A DNA stretch of 64,000 nucleotides from contig NZ_CP025394.1 in assembly GCF_002943525.1 (NCBI RefSeq), positions 372,001 to 436,000 on the forward strand. The letters are read 5' to 3'. Below the pieces are notes generated by a model that was not told the origin of the DNA, did not search any database, and saw only the letters and a list, made by a program, of their open reading frames with translations. Positions 16,273 to 25,902 of the stretch are shown piece after piece. The translations under genes and the position numbers were made by a program. This stretch comes from Kitasatospora sp. MMS16-BH015. Lineage in GTDB: Bacteria; Actinomycetota; Actinomycetes; Streptomycetales; Streptomycetaceae. Each line of letters starts with the position of its first letter. The stretch's first letter is position 1.

Positions 16273-17931
16273 ATGACCTTCCCCCAGACGGAGACCTCCA
16301 TCGCACCGGGCGAGACCGAGCCGTCCTTCCTCGCCGCGGCACCCTATCCGGTCCTGGTGCTGGCGACCGACGGCACGGTCCGGGACGCCAGCGACGCCGC
16401 CTGGGAGTTGCTCGGCCGTCCGGCCGGACGGGACGCCGCCGCCGTGCCGTGGCTGCTCGAGGCCCACCTGCGCCTGCTCGCCACCGCGAGCGGTCGGGCC
16501 GACGGGGCAGCGCCGGCCGCCACCGTGCACGGCCGGGTCGCCGGCGGTGAGGTGGAGGCCCATCCCTCGGTACGGCCTGACGGGAGCGTGGTGTGGTGGC
16601 TGGTGGACCGCGCCGACCACCGACTGACAGCCGAGCAGGATCGGTGGGAACTGCTGGCCGAGCTCTCGGGCCTGCTGCTCTCCTCGCTGAACGTCGACCG
16701 CTGCCTGGAGACCACCGCGCAGCAGGCCGCCGCCCACCTCGCGGACGCGGCCGTGGTCGTCTCCCCCACCGGGGGCCGGGTGCTCCGCTTCGTCTCGTGC
16801 GTGCGCGGCGGCCGGCCGCAGCACGGCCGGGCCCGGGTCGACCCGGCGGACGTGCCCGGGCTGGCGGAGGCCCTGCGGGGTTTCCCGCCGGTGCCGTCCC
16901 GGTGGATCGACCCGGCCACGGCCCCGGACTGGCTCAGACCGGAGGGCATGACGGCCGTCGGGGCGGTGTCCGTCACGCCGCTGCCGGGTCACGGCGTACC
17001 GGCCGGGGCGCTGGTGCTGCTGCGCGGCCCCGGCGAGGGCGCCTTCACGCAGGCGGAAGAGGTCTTCGCCAGGCTGTTCGCCGCCCGCGCGGGCGCCGCG
17101 GTGTCGGCGGCCGTGATGTACTCGGAGCAGGCCGCCGTCACCGACCTGCTGATGCGTGACCTCCTGCCGCCGCGGCTCGAACACCTCGACGGGGCCGATT
17201 TCGCCGGCGGCTACCGGGCCTCGGAGGACCGGGCTCGGATCGGCGGCGACTTCTACGACGTCCACCCCGCGGCCGACCCCGGGGGCGAGACCCTGGCGGT
17301 GCTCGGAGACGTCTGCGGCAAGGGGCTCGAGGCCGCCGTGCTCACCGGCAAGATCCGCAACACGCTGCACGCACTGCTGCCGCTGGCGGACGACCACCCG
17401 CGACTGCTGGCCATGCTCAACCGTGCGCTGCTGACCTCGCACCACACCCGCTTCGCCACCATGGTGCTGGCCTCGGTGCGCCGCCGGTCGGACCGGGTGA
17501 CGGTGCGGCTGTCGGCGGCCGGCCACCCGGCACCCCTGATCGTCCGGGCGGACGGCAGGGTGGAGGCCTCTCCCACCTGCGGCAGCCTGGTGGGCGTGCT
17601 GCCGGAGACCACGGTCGAGTCGGACACCGTGGAGCTGGCCCCGGGCGAGGCGTGCGTCCTGTACAGCGACGGCGTCACCGAGGCCCGCGGCGGCCCGCTG
17701 GGCGAGGCGATGTTCGGCGAGGAGCGCCTGCGCAGGGAGCTCGGCCAGTGCGCGCGGATGCCTGCCGAAGCCATCGTCGAACGCGTCCTGATGCTCGCCT
17801 CGCAGTGGGTCGGCGGCGGCCGTCACGACGACATGGCCGTCCTCGTCGTCGCCGCGCCGCAGGAGGGCCGGCTGACGCCGTCCGACGGGCACCGGGCTGC
17901 GGTCACCGGGCCGCAGGGGTGCGCCGCGTGA
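16273..17931 (+). CDS. PAS/GAF-linked SpoIIE-type PP2C phosphatase
   Basis: The protein has 552 residues. The N-terminal region 20-110 is PAS-like (YPVLVLATDGTVRDASDAAW), 125-290 is GAF-like, and the PP2C domain at about 300-540 carries GGDFYDVHPA, GDVCGKGLEAAV, SAAGHPAPLI, YSDGVTEA and DDMAVLV, so all metal-binding aspartates are present. Such enzymes dephosphorylate STAS antagonists. Its stop overlaps the start of the cobalamin-binding gene (GTGA), and a STAS gene follows, which suggests sensor, phosphatase and substrate in one operon. Confidence 0.88.
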   Translation: MTFPQTETSIAPGETEPSFLAAAPYPVLVLATDGTVRDASDAAWELLGRPAGRDAAAVPWLLEAHLRLLATASGRADGAAPAATVHGRVAGGEVEAHPSVRPDGSVVWWLVDRADHRLTAEQDRWELLAELSGLLLSSLNVDRCLETTAQQAAAHLADAAVVVSPTGGRVLRFVSCVRGGRPQHGRARVDPADVPGLAEALRGFPPVPSRWIDPATAPDWLRPEGMTAVGAVSVTPLPGHGVPAGALVLLRGPGEGAFTQAEEVFARLFAARAGAAVSAAVMYSEQAAVTDLLMRDLLPPRLEHLDGADFAGGYRASEDRARIGGDFYDVHPAADPGGETLAVLGDVCGKGLEAAVLTGKIRNTLHALLPLADDHPRLLAMLNRALLTSHHTRFATMVLASVRRRSDRVTVRLSAAGHPAPLIVRADGRVEASPTCGSLVGVLPETTVESDTVELAPGEACVLYSDGVTEARGGPLGEAMFGEERLRRELGQCARMPAEAIVERVLMLASQWVGGGRHDDMAVLVVAAPQEGRLTPSDGHRAAVTGPQGCAA

Positions 17932-19064
17932 GGGCGGCCGAGCCGGTCACCGGCGTGTCCGTGAGCGCGGCCGGAGCGACGGACCCGACCGAGTGGGCCG
18001 AGCAGCTGTGGGAGGCGGTCGAGACCGGCCGGGAAGCGGCCGCGGCCGCCGTGGTCTTCGGGGCGCTGACCGCCGGGGTGGACCCCGAGGCCGTGCTCCT
18101 GGACGTGATCGCCACCGTCCAGGCCCGGATCGGTCACGCTTGGGCGGCGGACCGGATGACGGTGGCTCAGGAACACGCTGCCACGGCGGTCAACGACCGG
18201 GTGGTGGCCGCACTGGCCCACCACCCCGCCGTCCTCGACGCCACACCCCGCACCACCCGGGGGCGCGTCACGGTGTCCTGCGTGGACGGTGAGTGGCACG
18301 CCTTCCCCGCCCGGTTGCTGAGCCAGGTGCTGACGCTGCGCGGCTGGGAGGTGGACCACCTCGGCGCGCAGGTGCCCACCCCGCACCTGATCACCTGGCT
18401 GCACCGCACCGGGCCGGCCGCCGTGGCCCTCTCCGCCTCCCTGGCCCCGCGGCTGCCCGCCGCGCACGCGGCGATCACGGCCGCCCAGGCCGCCGGCTTC
18501 CCGGTGCTGGCCGGAGGCGCGGCCTTCGGCCCGGGCGGCCGGTACGCCCGGCTGCTCGACGCCGACGCGTGGGCCGGGGACGCCCGGGGCGCGGCCGACC
18601 GGCTGGCCGAGGGGCTGTCCGCCCCCGCGCCGGTGCACCAGCCCGTCGACGATCTGCCGCACCTGGCCGACCAGGAGTACACCCTGGTCCGCCAGAGCGC
18701 CCAGCGCCTGGTCCGCGCGGTCGTGTCGGGCTTGACCGAACGCTCACCCGTGGTCCGCGCCTACACGGAGCTGCAGGTGCAGCACACGGCCGAGGACGTC
18801 GCCCATCTCGTCGACTTCCTCGCCGCAGCGCTCTACGTCGACGATCCCGACCTGTTCGGGGGCTTCCTGGCCTGGACCGCGGACGTCCTCGACGCCCGCG
18901 CGGTCCCGGCCGCCTCCCTGGTCCCGACCCTGGACATCCTGCGCCGCGAACTACGCGACCTGCCCCGCGCCGTCGCCCAGCTGGACCACGGCCGCGACGT
19001 CCTCGAACGCCGGCCGGGGCCGCCCCCCACCGTTCCGCACCAGCACTTCCGAGCCAGGACATGA
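17928..19064 (+). CDS. Cobalamin-binding sensor protein with photoreceptor-type Wx9EH motif
   Basis: The protein has 378 residues. Residues 10-105 form a helical cap like the B12-binding_2 domain. It contains Trp72, nine residues, then Glu82-His83: the Wx9EH motif of CarH/LitR adenosylcobalamin photoreceptors. Residues 115-225 form a Rossmann B12-binding domain with Glu122-x-His124 as the lower-ligand motif. There is no MerR DNA-binding domain. A helical domain (about 245-345) follows instead. The residue after Trp72 is Ala, where Thermus CarH has the His that ligates cobalt after illumination. The gene is translationally coupled on both sides. B12 binding is strongly suggested; light sensing is inferred. 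Confidence 0.8.
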   Translation: MRAAEPVTGVSVSAAGATDPTEWAEQLWEAVETGREAAAAAVVFGALTAGVDPEAVLLDVIATVQARIGHAWAADRMTVAQEHAATAVNDRVVAALAHHPAVLDATPRTTRGRVTVSCVDGEWHAFPARLLSQVLTLRGWEVDHLGAQVPTPHLITWLHRTGPAAVALSASLAPRLPAAHAAITAAQAAGFPVLAGGAAFGPGGRYARLLDADAWAGDARGAADRLAEGLSAPAPVHQPVDDLPHLADQEYTLVRQSAQRLVRAVVSGLTERSPVVRAYTELQVQHTAEDVAHLVDFLAAALYVDDPDLFGGFLAWTADVLDARAVPAASLVPTLDILRRELRDLPRAVAQLDHGRDVLERRPGPPPTVPHQHFRART

Positions 19065-19414
19065 CCGCACCCCGCGACCCCTCAGCCATCCCCGCCCCGG
19101 ACGCCCCGGGCCCGCAGTCCTCGACCGTCACCGTGCGGGTCGAGGGCGACCTCGACTACGAGACCTGCGACGCCCTTCTGGCGGCCGTCGCCGAGGCCGT
19201 GGCGGCCCGGCCGACCGCCACGGCCCTCCGCCTCGACTGCGCCGCCATGACCCTGTGCGACTCCATGGGCCTGTCGGCCCTGCTCCAGCTCCGGCGCCAG
19301 ACCGAAGGCACAGGCCAGCGGCTCCTGATCGACCGTCGCCCGCCGCACCTGGACCGGCTCCTCCAGCTGACCGGCACCCACGACTACCTGCTCGGCCCCT
19401 CCGACCCCAGCTGA
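19061..19414 (+). CDS. STAS-domain anti-sigma-factor antagonist
   Basis: The 117-residue STAS domain has VRVEGDLDYETCDALL and the phospho-site loop TLCDSMGLSALLQL (Ser after Asp). The ATG at 19061 overlaps the TGA of the cobalamin gene (ATGA). As the third gene of a PP2C-B12-STAS operon it is the likely substrate of the first-gene phosphatase. Confidence 0.87.
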   Translation: MTAPRDPSAIPAPDAPGPQSSTVTVRVEGDLDYETCDALLAAVAEAVAARPTATALRLDCAAMTLCDSMGLSALLQLRRQTEGTGQRLLIDRRPPHLDRLLQLTGTHDYLLGPSDPS

Positions 19415-19429
19415 GGCCCCCTCCGGCAG

Positions 19430-19466
19430 GGCACGCCCGGCCCCAGGCCCGGGGGCCGGGCGTGCC
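19430..19466 (+). terminator. Strong hairpin terminator after the PP2C-B12-STAS operon
   Basis: A perfect 15-bp stem (GGCACGCCCGGCCCC / GGGGCCGGGCGTGCC) with a 7-base loop begins 16 bases after the STAS stop. There is no T-run. The 190 bases from here to the next gene (convergent, ending at 19659) hold nothing else recognisable. Confidence 0.75.
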
Positions 19467-19658
19467 ATCCCGCATCCGGTCCATACGGGGTCCGGTCAGC
19501 CGCCGGCTGCCCACCGAGCGCACCGAGGCGGCGCAACGCCCACCGCGTGCAGTCACGCCGCCCCTCCCGGCCGTGCGGCAGAACCGCCGTCGGCCCGACG
19601 ACCAGCGCCGACATCGCCCTCTGGCGCCTGACGTGGCGGGCTCGGACGGGCCGGAGGT

Positions 19659-20393
19659 TCACATCCAGCCGAAGGAGGCGCCCGCCGTGTAGGAGAGGGC
19701 GCGGGCCGCCGCGTCCAGGTCGGGGCGGGCCGCGTGGGTGTCGGTGGAGCGGACGGTGGTGACGGTGACGTACTGGCCGACGGCCTCGATGCGGGTGCTG
19801 GGGCGACCGGCCGGGACGGGGAGCTCGGGCTCGGTGGTGAAGGCGAAGGCGGCGGCGTCCAGGGTCTGGCTCATCTTGGCCGCGGCGCCGGCGTCGCCGA
19901 AGCGCAGCACGGTCACGCTGCCGAGCAGCTGCTGGTCGGTGCGGGCGAAGCCGACGCTCACGTAGCCCTGGCAGCCGGTGTTGACGAACAGGTTGTGCGC
20001 CCGGTCGGCGAGCGATTCGGCGCAGTCCCCGCCCTGCCGGCCGGCGGTGCGGCGGCCCTTGAAGTCGTCCAGGTCGACCGCGCGGGCCGCCGGGAAGTAC
20101 CGGTCGGCGGTGAAGGACTCCGGGGTGAAGACGGAGGTCTGGGTGGGGGCGGCCACCGCCGCCGCGGTGGGGGCGGACTTGGCGGATTCGGCACTGGTCG
20201 GCCCGAGCCCGGGGATCCAGTCGCCGGGGTGCGGCCGGGTGACGATCCAGCCGGCCCCGGCGGCCAGCACGGCGAGCACGGCCCCGACCAGGATCCGACG
20301 CGAGGGGGTGCGACGGCTGCGGTGGACGGTTGCGGGTACGGGGGCCTCGGGCCCACCCGCCGGGCGCGGTGCGCGCTCCCCCTGGATGGTCAT
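19659..20393 (-). CDS. Membrane-anchored extracytoplasmic protein of unknown function
   Basis: The protein has 244 residues. It has a basic cytoplasmic N-terminus, one transmembrane helix (RRILVGAVLAVLAAGAGWIV, about 33-52), a linker and an external domain of about 150 residues with two Cys (GDCAES and NTGCQGYV). It is divergent from bioB. The layout (short tail, single helix, low-complexity linker, small external domain) recurs in two other proteins in this window (25889-26728 and 37973-38809). No family can be named with confidence. Confidence 0.65.
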   Translation of the reverse strand: MTIQGERAPRPAGGPEAPVPATVHRSRRTPSRRILVGAVLAVLAAGAGWIVTRPHPGDWIPGLGPTSAESAKSAPTAAAVAAPTQTSVFTPESFTADRYFPAARAVDLDDFKGRRTAGRQGGDCAESLADRAHNLFVNTGCQGYVSVGFARTDQQLLGSVTVLRFGDAGAAAKMSQTLDAAAFAFTTEPELPVPAGRPSTRIEAVGQYVTVTTVRSTDTHAARPDLDAAARALSYTAGASFGWM

Positions 20394-20549
20394 GGCGCAG
20401 ATTGTAAGCCCATCAGTTGATCATCCTTAATCCGGTGGCACTCGAAGGACGGCCGAATCGCCCGCTGTGACAACTCGCACACCCGCACACCGATCTTCTG
20501 GCGGGTTCCCTCTAGCGAGGGCAGTCGTCGCCCGGGCAGGATCAGGGAC

Positions 20550-21752
20550 ATGGATCTGCTTGACACCCTCACCGCCAAGGGCCTGCGCCGGGAACTCCCC
20601 ACCCGCGAAGAAGCCCTCGCCGTACTCGCCACCACCGACGACGAGCTGCTGGACGTGGTCGCGGCCGCCGGGCGGGTCCGGCGGCAGTGGTTCGGCCGCC
20701 GGGTCAAGCTCAACTACCTGGTGAACCTCAAGAGCGGGCTCTGCCCGGAGGACTGCAACTACTGCTCGCAGCGCCTCGGTTCCAAGGCCGAGATCCTCAA
20801 GTACACCTGGCTCAAGCCGGAGCAGGCGGCCGAGGCCGCCGTCGCCGGCGTCGCGGGCGGCGCCAAGCGGGTCTGCCTGGTGGCCAGCGGCCGCGGCCCG
20901 ACGGACCGGGACATCGAGCGGGTCGCCGACACCATCTCGGCGATCAAGGAGGCCAACGAGCAGGTCGAGATCTGCGCCTGCCTCGGCCTGCTCTCCGACA
21001 ACCAGGCCGAGCGCCTCAAGGCCGTGGGCGTGGACGCCTACAACCACAACCTCAACACCTCAGAGGCCACCTACGGCGACATCACCTCCACCCACACCTA
21101 CGCGGACCGGGTGGACACCGTGCAGAAGGCGCACGGCGCGGGCCTCTCCGCCTGCTCCGGCCTGATCGCGGGCATGGGCGAGAGCGACGAGGACCTGGTC
21201 GACGTGGTCTACGCCCTGCGCGAGCTGGGCTCGGACTCGGTGCCGGTCAACTTCCTGATCCCCTTCGAGGGCACCCCGCTGGCCAAGGAGTGGAACCTCA
21301 CCCCGCAGCGCGCCCTGCGCATCCTGGCGATGGTCCGCTTCGTCTGCCCGGACATCGAGGTCCGGATCGCCGGCGGCCGCGAGGTGCACCTGCGCTCGCT
21401 GCAGCCGCTCGGCCTGCACATCGCCAACTCGATCTTCCTCGGCGACTACCTGACCAGCGAGGGCCAGGCCGGCCAGGCCGACCTCGACATGATCAAGGAC
21501 GCCGGCTTCGAGGTGGAGGGCGCGGGCGAGCCCACCCTGCCCCGCCACCGCTCCGAGGTCGCCGCCACCGGCGGTGGCTGCGGCGGCGGCTCCTGCGGCC
21601 CGTGCGGCGACGGCCACCAGGCCGCGGCCGAGCCCGCCGCCGAGGCGCCCGCCGACACTCCGGTCGGGACTCCGGTCGAGGACGAGCTCCGCAGCGACCT
21701 GGTGAAGGTCCGCCGCCGCGGCGCCGGCACCGAGCTGGCCCCCAACGCCTGA
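20550..21752 (+). CDS. bioB: Biotin synthase
   Basis: This 400-residue radical-SAM enzyme inserts sulfur into dethiobiotin to form biotin. The SAM-cluster motif CPEDCNYC places Cys65, Cys69 and Cys72. Further family blocks are [26 protein letters not shown] and GGREVHL. The C-terminus carries an extension with Gly/Cys-rich [13 protein letters not shown] followed by an Ala/Pro tail, as seen in several streptomycete BioB proteins. It begins a bioB-bioA-bioD order; bioF is not in this window. Confidence 0.96.
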   Translation: MDLLDTLTAKGLRRELPTREEALAVLATTDDELLDVVAAAGRVRRQWFGRRVKLNYLVNLKSGLCPEDCNYCSQRLGSKAEILKYTWLKPEQAAEAAVAGVAGGAKRVCLVASGRGPTDRDIERVADTISAIKEANEQVEICACLGLLSDNQAERLKAVGVDAYNHNLNTSEATYGDITSTHTYADRVDTVQKAHGAGLSACSGLIAGMGESDEDLVDVVYALRELGSDSVPVNFLIPFEGTPLAKEWNLTPQRALRILAMVRFVCPDIEVRIAGGREVHLRSLQPLGLHIANSIFLGDYLTSEGQAGQADLDMIKDAGFEVEGAGEPTLPRHRSEVAATGGGCGGGSCGPCGDGHQAAAEPAAEAPADTPVGTPVEDELRSDLVKVRRRGAGTELAPNA

Positions 21753-21772
21753 CTAGTCGAGATAGGCCGCAC

Positions 21773-23068
21773 GTGTACTCCCCGCAGACCCTGCTCTCGC
21801 TCGACCAGGCCCACGTCTGGCACCCGTACGGGCCGATGCCCGGCAAGGTGGCGCCGTACCTGGTCGAGTCCGCCTCCGGCGTACGGCTCCGGCTTGCCGA
21901 ACCCGTCGGCGGGCAGCGGGAGTTGATCGACGGCATGTCCTCCTGGTGGGCGGCCGTACACGGCTACCGGCACCCGGTCCTGGACGCCGCCGTCCAGGAC
22001 CAGCTCGGCCGGATGAGCCACGTGATGTTCGGCGGGCTCACCCACGAGCCCGCCGTCCGGCTGGCCGCGAAGCTGGTGGAGATCACCCCCGAGCCGCTGC
22101 AGCACGTCTTCCTCGCCGACTCCGGCTCGGTCGCGGTCGAGGTCGCGATGAAGATGTGCCTGCAGTACTGGCAGTCGCTCGGCCGCCCGGCCAAGCGCCG
22201 CCTGCTCACCTGGCGCGGCGGCTACCACGGCGACACCTTCCACCCGATGTCGGTCTGCGACCCCGAGGGCGGGATGCACCAGCTCTGGGGCGGGGTGCTG
22301 CCCCGGCAGCTCTTCGCCGCCGAGCCCCCGGCCGGCTTCGACGCCGGGCTGGACGAGGCCTACGCCGACTCGCTGCGCGCGCTGATCGCCGAGCACGCCG
22401 AGGAGTTGGCCGCCGTGATCGTCGAGCCGGTGGTGCAGGGCGCGGGCGGGATGCGCTTCCACTCCCCCGCCTACCTGCGGCTGCTCCGCGAACTCTGCGA
22501 CGAGCACGACGTATTGCTGGTCTTCGACGAGATCGCCACCGGCTTCGGCCGCAGCGGCGAGCTGTTCGCGGCCGACCACGCACAGCTCTCCCCCGACGTG
22601 ATGTGCCTGGGCAAGGCCCTGACCGGCGGCTACCTCACCATGGCCGCCACCCTCTGCACCCCCCGCGTCGCCGAGGGCATCAGCCGCGGCGAGGTCCCGG
22701 TGCTCGCCCACGGCCCGACCTTCATGGGCAACCCGCTGGCCGCCGCCGTCGCCAACGCCTCGATCGACCTCCTCCTCTCCCAGGACTGGCAGACGGAGGT
22801 CAAGCGGATCGAGACCGCCCTGCGGGCCCATCTCGCCCCCGCCGCCGAGGTGCCCGGCGTGGCCGAGGTCCGCACCCTCGGCGCGATCGGCGTGGTCCAA
22901 CTCCACCACCCCGTCGACGTGGTGGCCGCCACCGAGGCCGCCGCCCGCGAGGGGGTCTGGCTCCGGCCGTTCCGCGACCTGATCTACACCATGCCGCCGT
23001 ACGTGACCGATGACGCCGACCTGGCCCGGATCGGCGCCGCCGTGACCGCCGCGGCGGCGGCCGGATGA
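21773..23068 (+). CDS. bioA: Adenosylmethionine-8-amino-7-oxononanoate aminotransferase
   Basis: This 431-residue PLP enzyme converts KAPA to DAPA using SAM as amino donor. Motifs are WHPYGPM near the start, [56 protein letters not shown] and the PLP lysine Lys281 in LGKALTGGY. The GTG at 21773 lies 20 bases after bioB and has a weak GA-rich site. The next gene is bioD. Confidence 0.95.
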   Translation: MYSPQTLLSLDQAHVWHPYGPMPGKVAPYLVESASGVRLRLAEPVGGQRELIDGMSSWWAAVHGYRHPVLDAAVQDQLGRMSHVMFGGLTHEPAVRLAAKLVEITPEPLQHVFLADSGSVAVEVAMKMCLQYWQSLGRPAKRRLLTWRGGYHGDTFHPMSVCDPEGGMHQLWGGVLPRQLFAAEPPAGFDAGLDEAYADSLRALIAEHAEELAAVIVEPVVQGAGGMRFHSPAYLRLLRELCDEHDVLLVFDEIATGFGRSGELFAADHAQLSPDVMCLGKALTGGYLTMAATLCTPRVAEGISRGEVPVLAHGPTFMGNPLAAAVANASIDLLLSQDWQTEVKRIETALRAHLAPAAEVPGVAEVRTLGAIGVVQLHHPVDVVAATEAAAREGVWLRPFRDLIYTMPPYVTDDADLARIGAAVTAAAAAG

Positions 23069-23131
23069 GCCGCACCGCTCCGCCCCTTGCCCCCTCCCCC
23101 GACGGCCGGCCGAGCCGCCGCCCCTATCCCT

Positions 23132-23176
23132 TGCTGGTGAACTTCCATGCTGGTGAACTCCCTTGCTGCTGAACCG
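23132..23176 (+). repeat. 16-base imperfect tandem repeat just before bioD
   Basis: TGCTGGTGAACTTCCA (23132-23147), TGCTGGTGAACTCCCT (23148-23163) and TGCTGCTGAACCG (23164-23176) are consecutive copies of one unit, ending at the bioD ATG. The run replaces a clear ribosome binding site and creates an alternative in-frame ATG at 23147. Confidence 0.8.
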
Positions 23177-23905
23177 ATGAGCACCGTCCTCTTCGTGACC
23201 GGCACCGGCACCGAGGTCGGCAAGACCGTGGTCACAGCCGCCGTCGCCGCCCTCGCCCCGGGCCGCCTCGCCGTGGTCAAGCCCGGCCAGACCGGCATCG
23301 CCCCGGACGAGCCGGGTGACCTCGCCGAGATCGCGCGACTGACAGGGCGTCAGTTCACCTCGGTCGAACTCGCCCGCTACCCGGAGCCGTTGGCCCCGGA
23401 CACCGCCGCCCGCCGCGCCGGCCTGCCCACCCTCGCGCCCGTCACGGTGGCCGCCGCCGTCGCCGAACTCGCCGCCTCGCACGACCTCGTGCTGGTCGAG
23501 GGCGCGGGCGGCCTGCTGGTCCGCTACGACGAGGCCGGCCACACCCTGGCCGATATGGCGCTGGCCACCGCCGCCCTCGGCATCCAGGTCTCCTTCCTCC
23601 TCGTCACCACGGCCGGCCTGGGCACCCTCAACACCACCGCCCTCACCGCCGAGGCCCTGGCCGCCCGCGGCCTCCCCCTCGCCGGCCTGGTCATCGGCGC
23701 CTGGCCCGCCGCCCCCGACCTCGCCTCCCACTGCAACCTCACCGACCTCCCCACCGTCGCCTCGGCCCCTCTCCTCGGCGCCCTCCCCACCAGCGCCACC
23801 GCGACCCCCGGCCCGGCCTTCCACGCCCTGGCCACCACCGCCCTCGCCCCGGCCCTCGGCGGCACCTGGGACGCCACCGCCTTCACCACCGCCACCCGCC
23901 CCTGA
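23177..23905 (+). CDS. bioD: Dethiobiotin synthetase
   Basis: This 242-residue P-loop enzyme closes the ureido ring of DAPA using ATP and CO2. It has GTGTEVGKT (9-17), [20 protein letters not shown] and a long second half typical of BioD. ATG 23177 aligns with the family start ([15 protein letters not shown]); the in-frame ATG at 23147 would add ten residues encoded by the tandem repeat. It ends the biotin cluster and is followed by a hairpin. Confidence 0.93.
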   Translation: MSTVLFVTGTGTEVGKTVVTAAVAALAPGRLAVVKPGQTGIAPDEPGDLAEIARLTGRQFTSVELARYPEPLAPDTAARRAGLPTLAPVTVAAAVAELAASHDLVLVEGAGGLLVRYDEAGHTLADMALATAALGIQVSFLLVTTAGLGTLNTTALTAEALAARGLPLAGLVIGAWPAAPDLASHCNLTDLPTVASAPLLGALPTSATATPGPAFHALATTALAPALGGTWDATAFTTATRP

Positions 23906-23915
23906 CCCACCGCCA

Positions 23916-23933
23916 CCCGCCCCTCCGGGCGGG
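23916..23933 (+). terminator. Hairpin terminator after bioD
   Basis: A 7-bp perfect stem (CCCGCCC / GGGCGGG) with a CTCC loop lies 11 bases after the bioD stop. Confidence 0.5.
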
Positions 23934-24030
23934 GACCACCTGCGGACCGCCGCCGGCCACCGGGTAACCTGCTCCGGAGAGAAGGAGGGTGAAGCGGTTG
24001 CCCGGCACGCCCCTACGTGCTATCAGTCTC

Positions 24031-24153
24031 GCCGCGAGCCGCGAGCCGCGAGCCGCGAGCCGCGAGCCGCGAGCCGCGAGCCGCGAGCCGCGAGCCGCGA
24101 GCCGCGAGCCGCGAGCCGCGAGCCGCGAGCCGCGAGCCGCGAGCCGCGAGCCG
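24031..24153. repeat. Heptamer tandem repeat (GCCGCGA), about 17.5 copies
   Basis: The unit GCCGCGA repeats without interruption for 123 bases, ending 48 bases before the start of the gene at 24202. Because 7 is not a multiple of 3, every frame reads a 7-residue repeat (for example REPRAAS or RGSRLAA), which produces several spurious open frames. Copy number is likely to be unstable. The rest of 23934-24201 shows no gene. Confidence 0.95.
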
Positions 24154-24201
24154 TCTGCCTGACAGGTTGTATGCGATCCTGCTGGCGGGCGGAGGTGTTC
24201 G

Positions 24202-25902
24202 ATGGACCTGAGCAGGCGCATTCTCGTCCCGGTCGGGCCTGAGCCACAGCGGTGGCGGACCTTCGGGAGCGAGCGGACGCTCGTGGTGGCCGCGCGGACG
24301 GTCACCTCGCTCGTCAGGGTCCTGGACGTGCTGCCCGCCCTGCTCCACGACGACCCCCGGGTGGCCGTGGTCTTCGCCTACGACCCGGGCTCGGCCTTCA
24401 ACGCGGGCGTGCTCGAACTCCTCGGCGCCCTCGGCTGCCGCACCCTCCCCTGGGCCCAGCTCCCCGACCTCGAACCCGACCTGCTGCTCTCCGCCAGTGA
24501 GAACCTCGGGCCCCTCCCCGGCGACTACCCCGTCCTGGTGCTCCCGCACGGCATCGGCTTCCAGAAGCTCGTTCCCGACTCGGCGAGCTCCGGCGCCCGC
24601 CTCTCCGGCGTGGTCACCGAGGAGCTGCTGACGGCCGGCCGGGCCTGGCTCGCCGTCTCCCACCCGGAGCAGGCCCGTCAACTGGCCGCCTCCCACCCCC
24701 GCACCGCCGGCCGCACCGTCCTGGTCGGCGACCCCTGCTACGACCGCCTGCGGGCCAGCACCCGCTGGCGCGACCGCTACCGCGCCGCCCTCGGGGTGGC
24801 GCCCGAGCAGCGGCTGGTGCTGCTCTCCTCCACCTGGGGCACCGAGAGCCTGATCGGCCGCCACCCCGACCTGCCCACCGACCTGCTGGCCCAACTGCCG
24901 GTGGACGAGTACCGGGTCGCCCTGGTCCTGCACCCGAACGTCCGGGCCGGCCACGGCGGCTGGCAGGTCGAGCTGATGCTGCGCTCAGCCCTCGACGCCG
25001 GGCTGACCCTGATCGACCCCGCCGACGGCTGGCAGCAAGCCCTCACCGCCGCCGACCTGCTGATCGGCGACCACGGCTCGGTGACCCTGTACGGCGCGGC
25101 CCTCGGCCGCCCGGTCCTGCTGGCCGCGTACGGTCCCGAGGCCGTACCGGGCACGGCCGGCCACACCCTCAGCCGCACCGCCCACCGCCTGGCCCCGGCC
25201 GCGCCCCTGCTCGACCAGGTGGCCACGGCCCTCCACGCCCACCGGCCGGACCGCTTCGCCCACATCGCCGACCTGGCCTTCGCCGAACCGGGCGAGGCGC
25301 TGCCCAGGCTCCGCCACCTGGTCTACCGGCTCCTGGGCCTCCAGCCACCCAAGAGCCCCGACCGCGGCCCCCGGGCTTTCCCCCTGCCGCCCGCCCCGAC
25401 CACTGCGGTCACCTCCCACCTGGTCACCACCACGGCCGTCCGCACCGCCGAGGGCCGTCTCGCCGTCACCGTCCGCCGCCTCCCGGCCGTGCTGGCCCCC
25501 GACCACCAGGAGCACGGCAGCACCTACTGCCACCTCAGCTCCGACCTGGCCGAACCCGACACCCGCCTGAGCGAGAGCGCCAGCGTCATCACCGACAGCG
25601 CCACCCCGCACGCCCGTCAGGACGGCCCGGCCCGCCTCACCCGCCTCCTCGCCGACTTCCCCGGAGCCCTCCTCGCCGGCCTGGCCACCCCGGACGGCTG
25701 CCTGGTCGCCACCCGCGACGCCCGCGCCATCACCGTCCGGGCCGCACCCGACACGGCCCTCGACCCGTCCCTGGCCGCCACCGCCGTCTACGCCTGCCTC
25801 CGCGTCGCCCACCCTCTCGAACCCACCACCGAGGTCCTCCTCCACCTCGGCCCCCGCACCCAGCTCCTCCGCCTGAGCAGTGCCGGACCTACGAACTGGT
25901 GA
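24202..25902 (+). CDS. GT-B-fold-like protein of unknown function
   Basis: The protein has 566 residues. Two Rossmann-like halves are apparent. The first (about 25-160) has VVAARTVTSLVRVLDVLP and VLPHGIGFQKLVPDS. The second (about 190-330) has VLLSSTWGTESLIGRHP, VALVLHPNV and LIGDHGSVTLYGAALGRPVLLA, reminiscent of the nucleotide-binding half of CDP-glycerol glycerophosphotransferases and related GT-B enzymes. The C-terminal 170 residues have no recognised domain. There is no signal peptide or transmembrane segment. The last 14 bases overlap the convergent gene. Glycosyl- or glycerophosphotransferase activity is only a hypothesis. Confidence 0.7.
   Translation: MDLSRRILVPVGPEPQRWRTFGSERTLVVAARTVTSLVRVLDVLPALLHDDPRVAVVFAYDPGSAFNAGVLELLGALGCRTLPWAQLPDLEPDLLLSASENLGPLPGDYPVLVLPHGIGFQKLVPDSASSGARLSGVVTEELLTAGRAWLAVSHPEQARQLAASHPRTAGRTVLVGDPCYDRLRASTRWRDRYRAALGVAPEQRLVLLSSTWGTESLIGRHPDLPTDLLAQLPVDEYRVALVLHPNVRAGHGGWQVELMLRSALDAGLTLIDPADGWQQALTAADLLIGDHGSVTLYGAALGRPVLLAAYGPEAVPGTAGHTLSRTAHRLAPAAPLLDQVATALHAHRPDRFAHIADLAFAEPGEALPRLRHLVYRLLGLQPPKSPDRGPRAFPLPPAPTTAVTSHLVTTTAVRTAEGRLAVTVRRLPAVLAPDHQEHGSTYCHLSSDLAEPDTRLSESASVITDSATPHARQDGPARLTRLLADFPGALLAGLATPDGCLVATRDARAITVRAAPDTALDPSLAATAVYACLRVAHPLEPTTEVLLHLGPRTQLLRLSSAGPTNW

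Noticed and set aside
24013..24954. Minus-strand frame with RGSRLAA repeats
   Set aside because: The repeats come from the GCCGCGA tract, which is open in every frame; the remainder is antisense to the GT-B-like gene.
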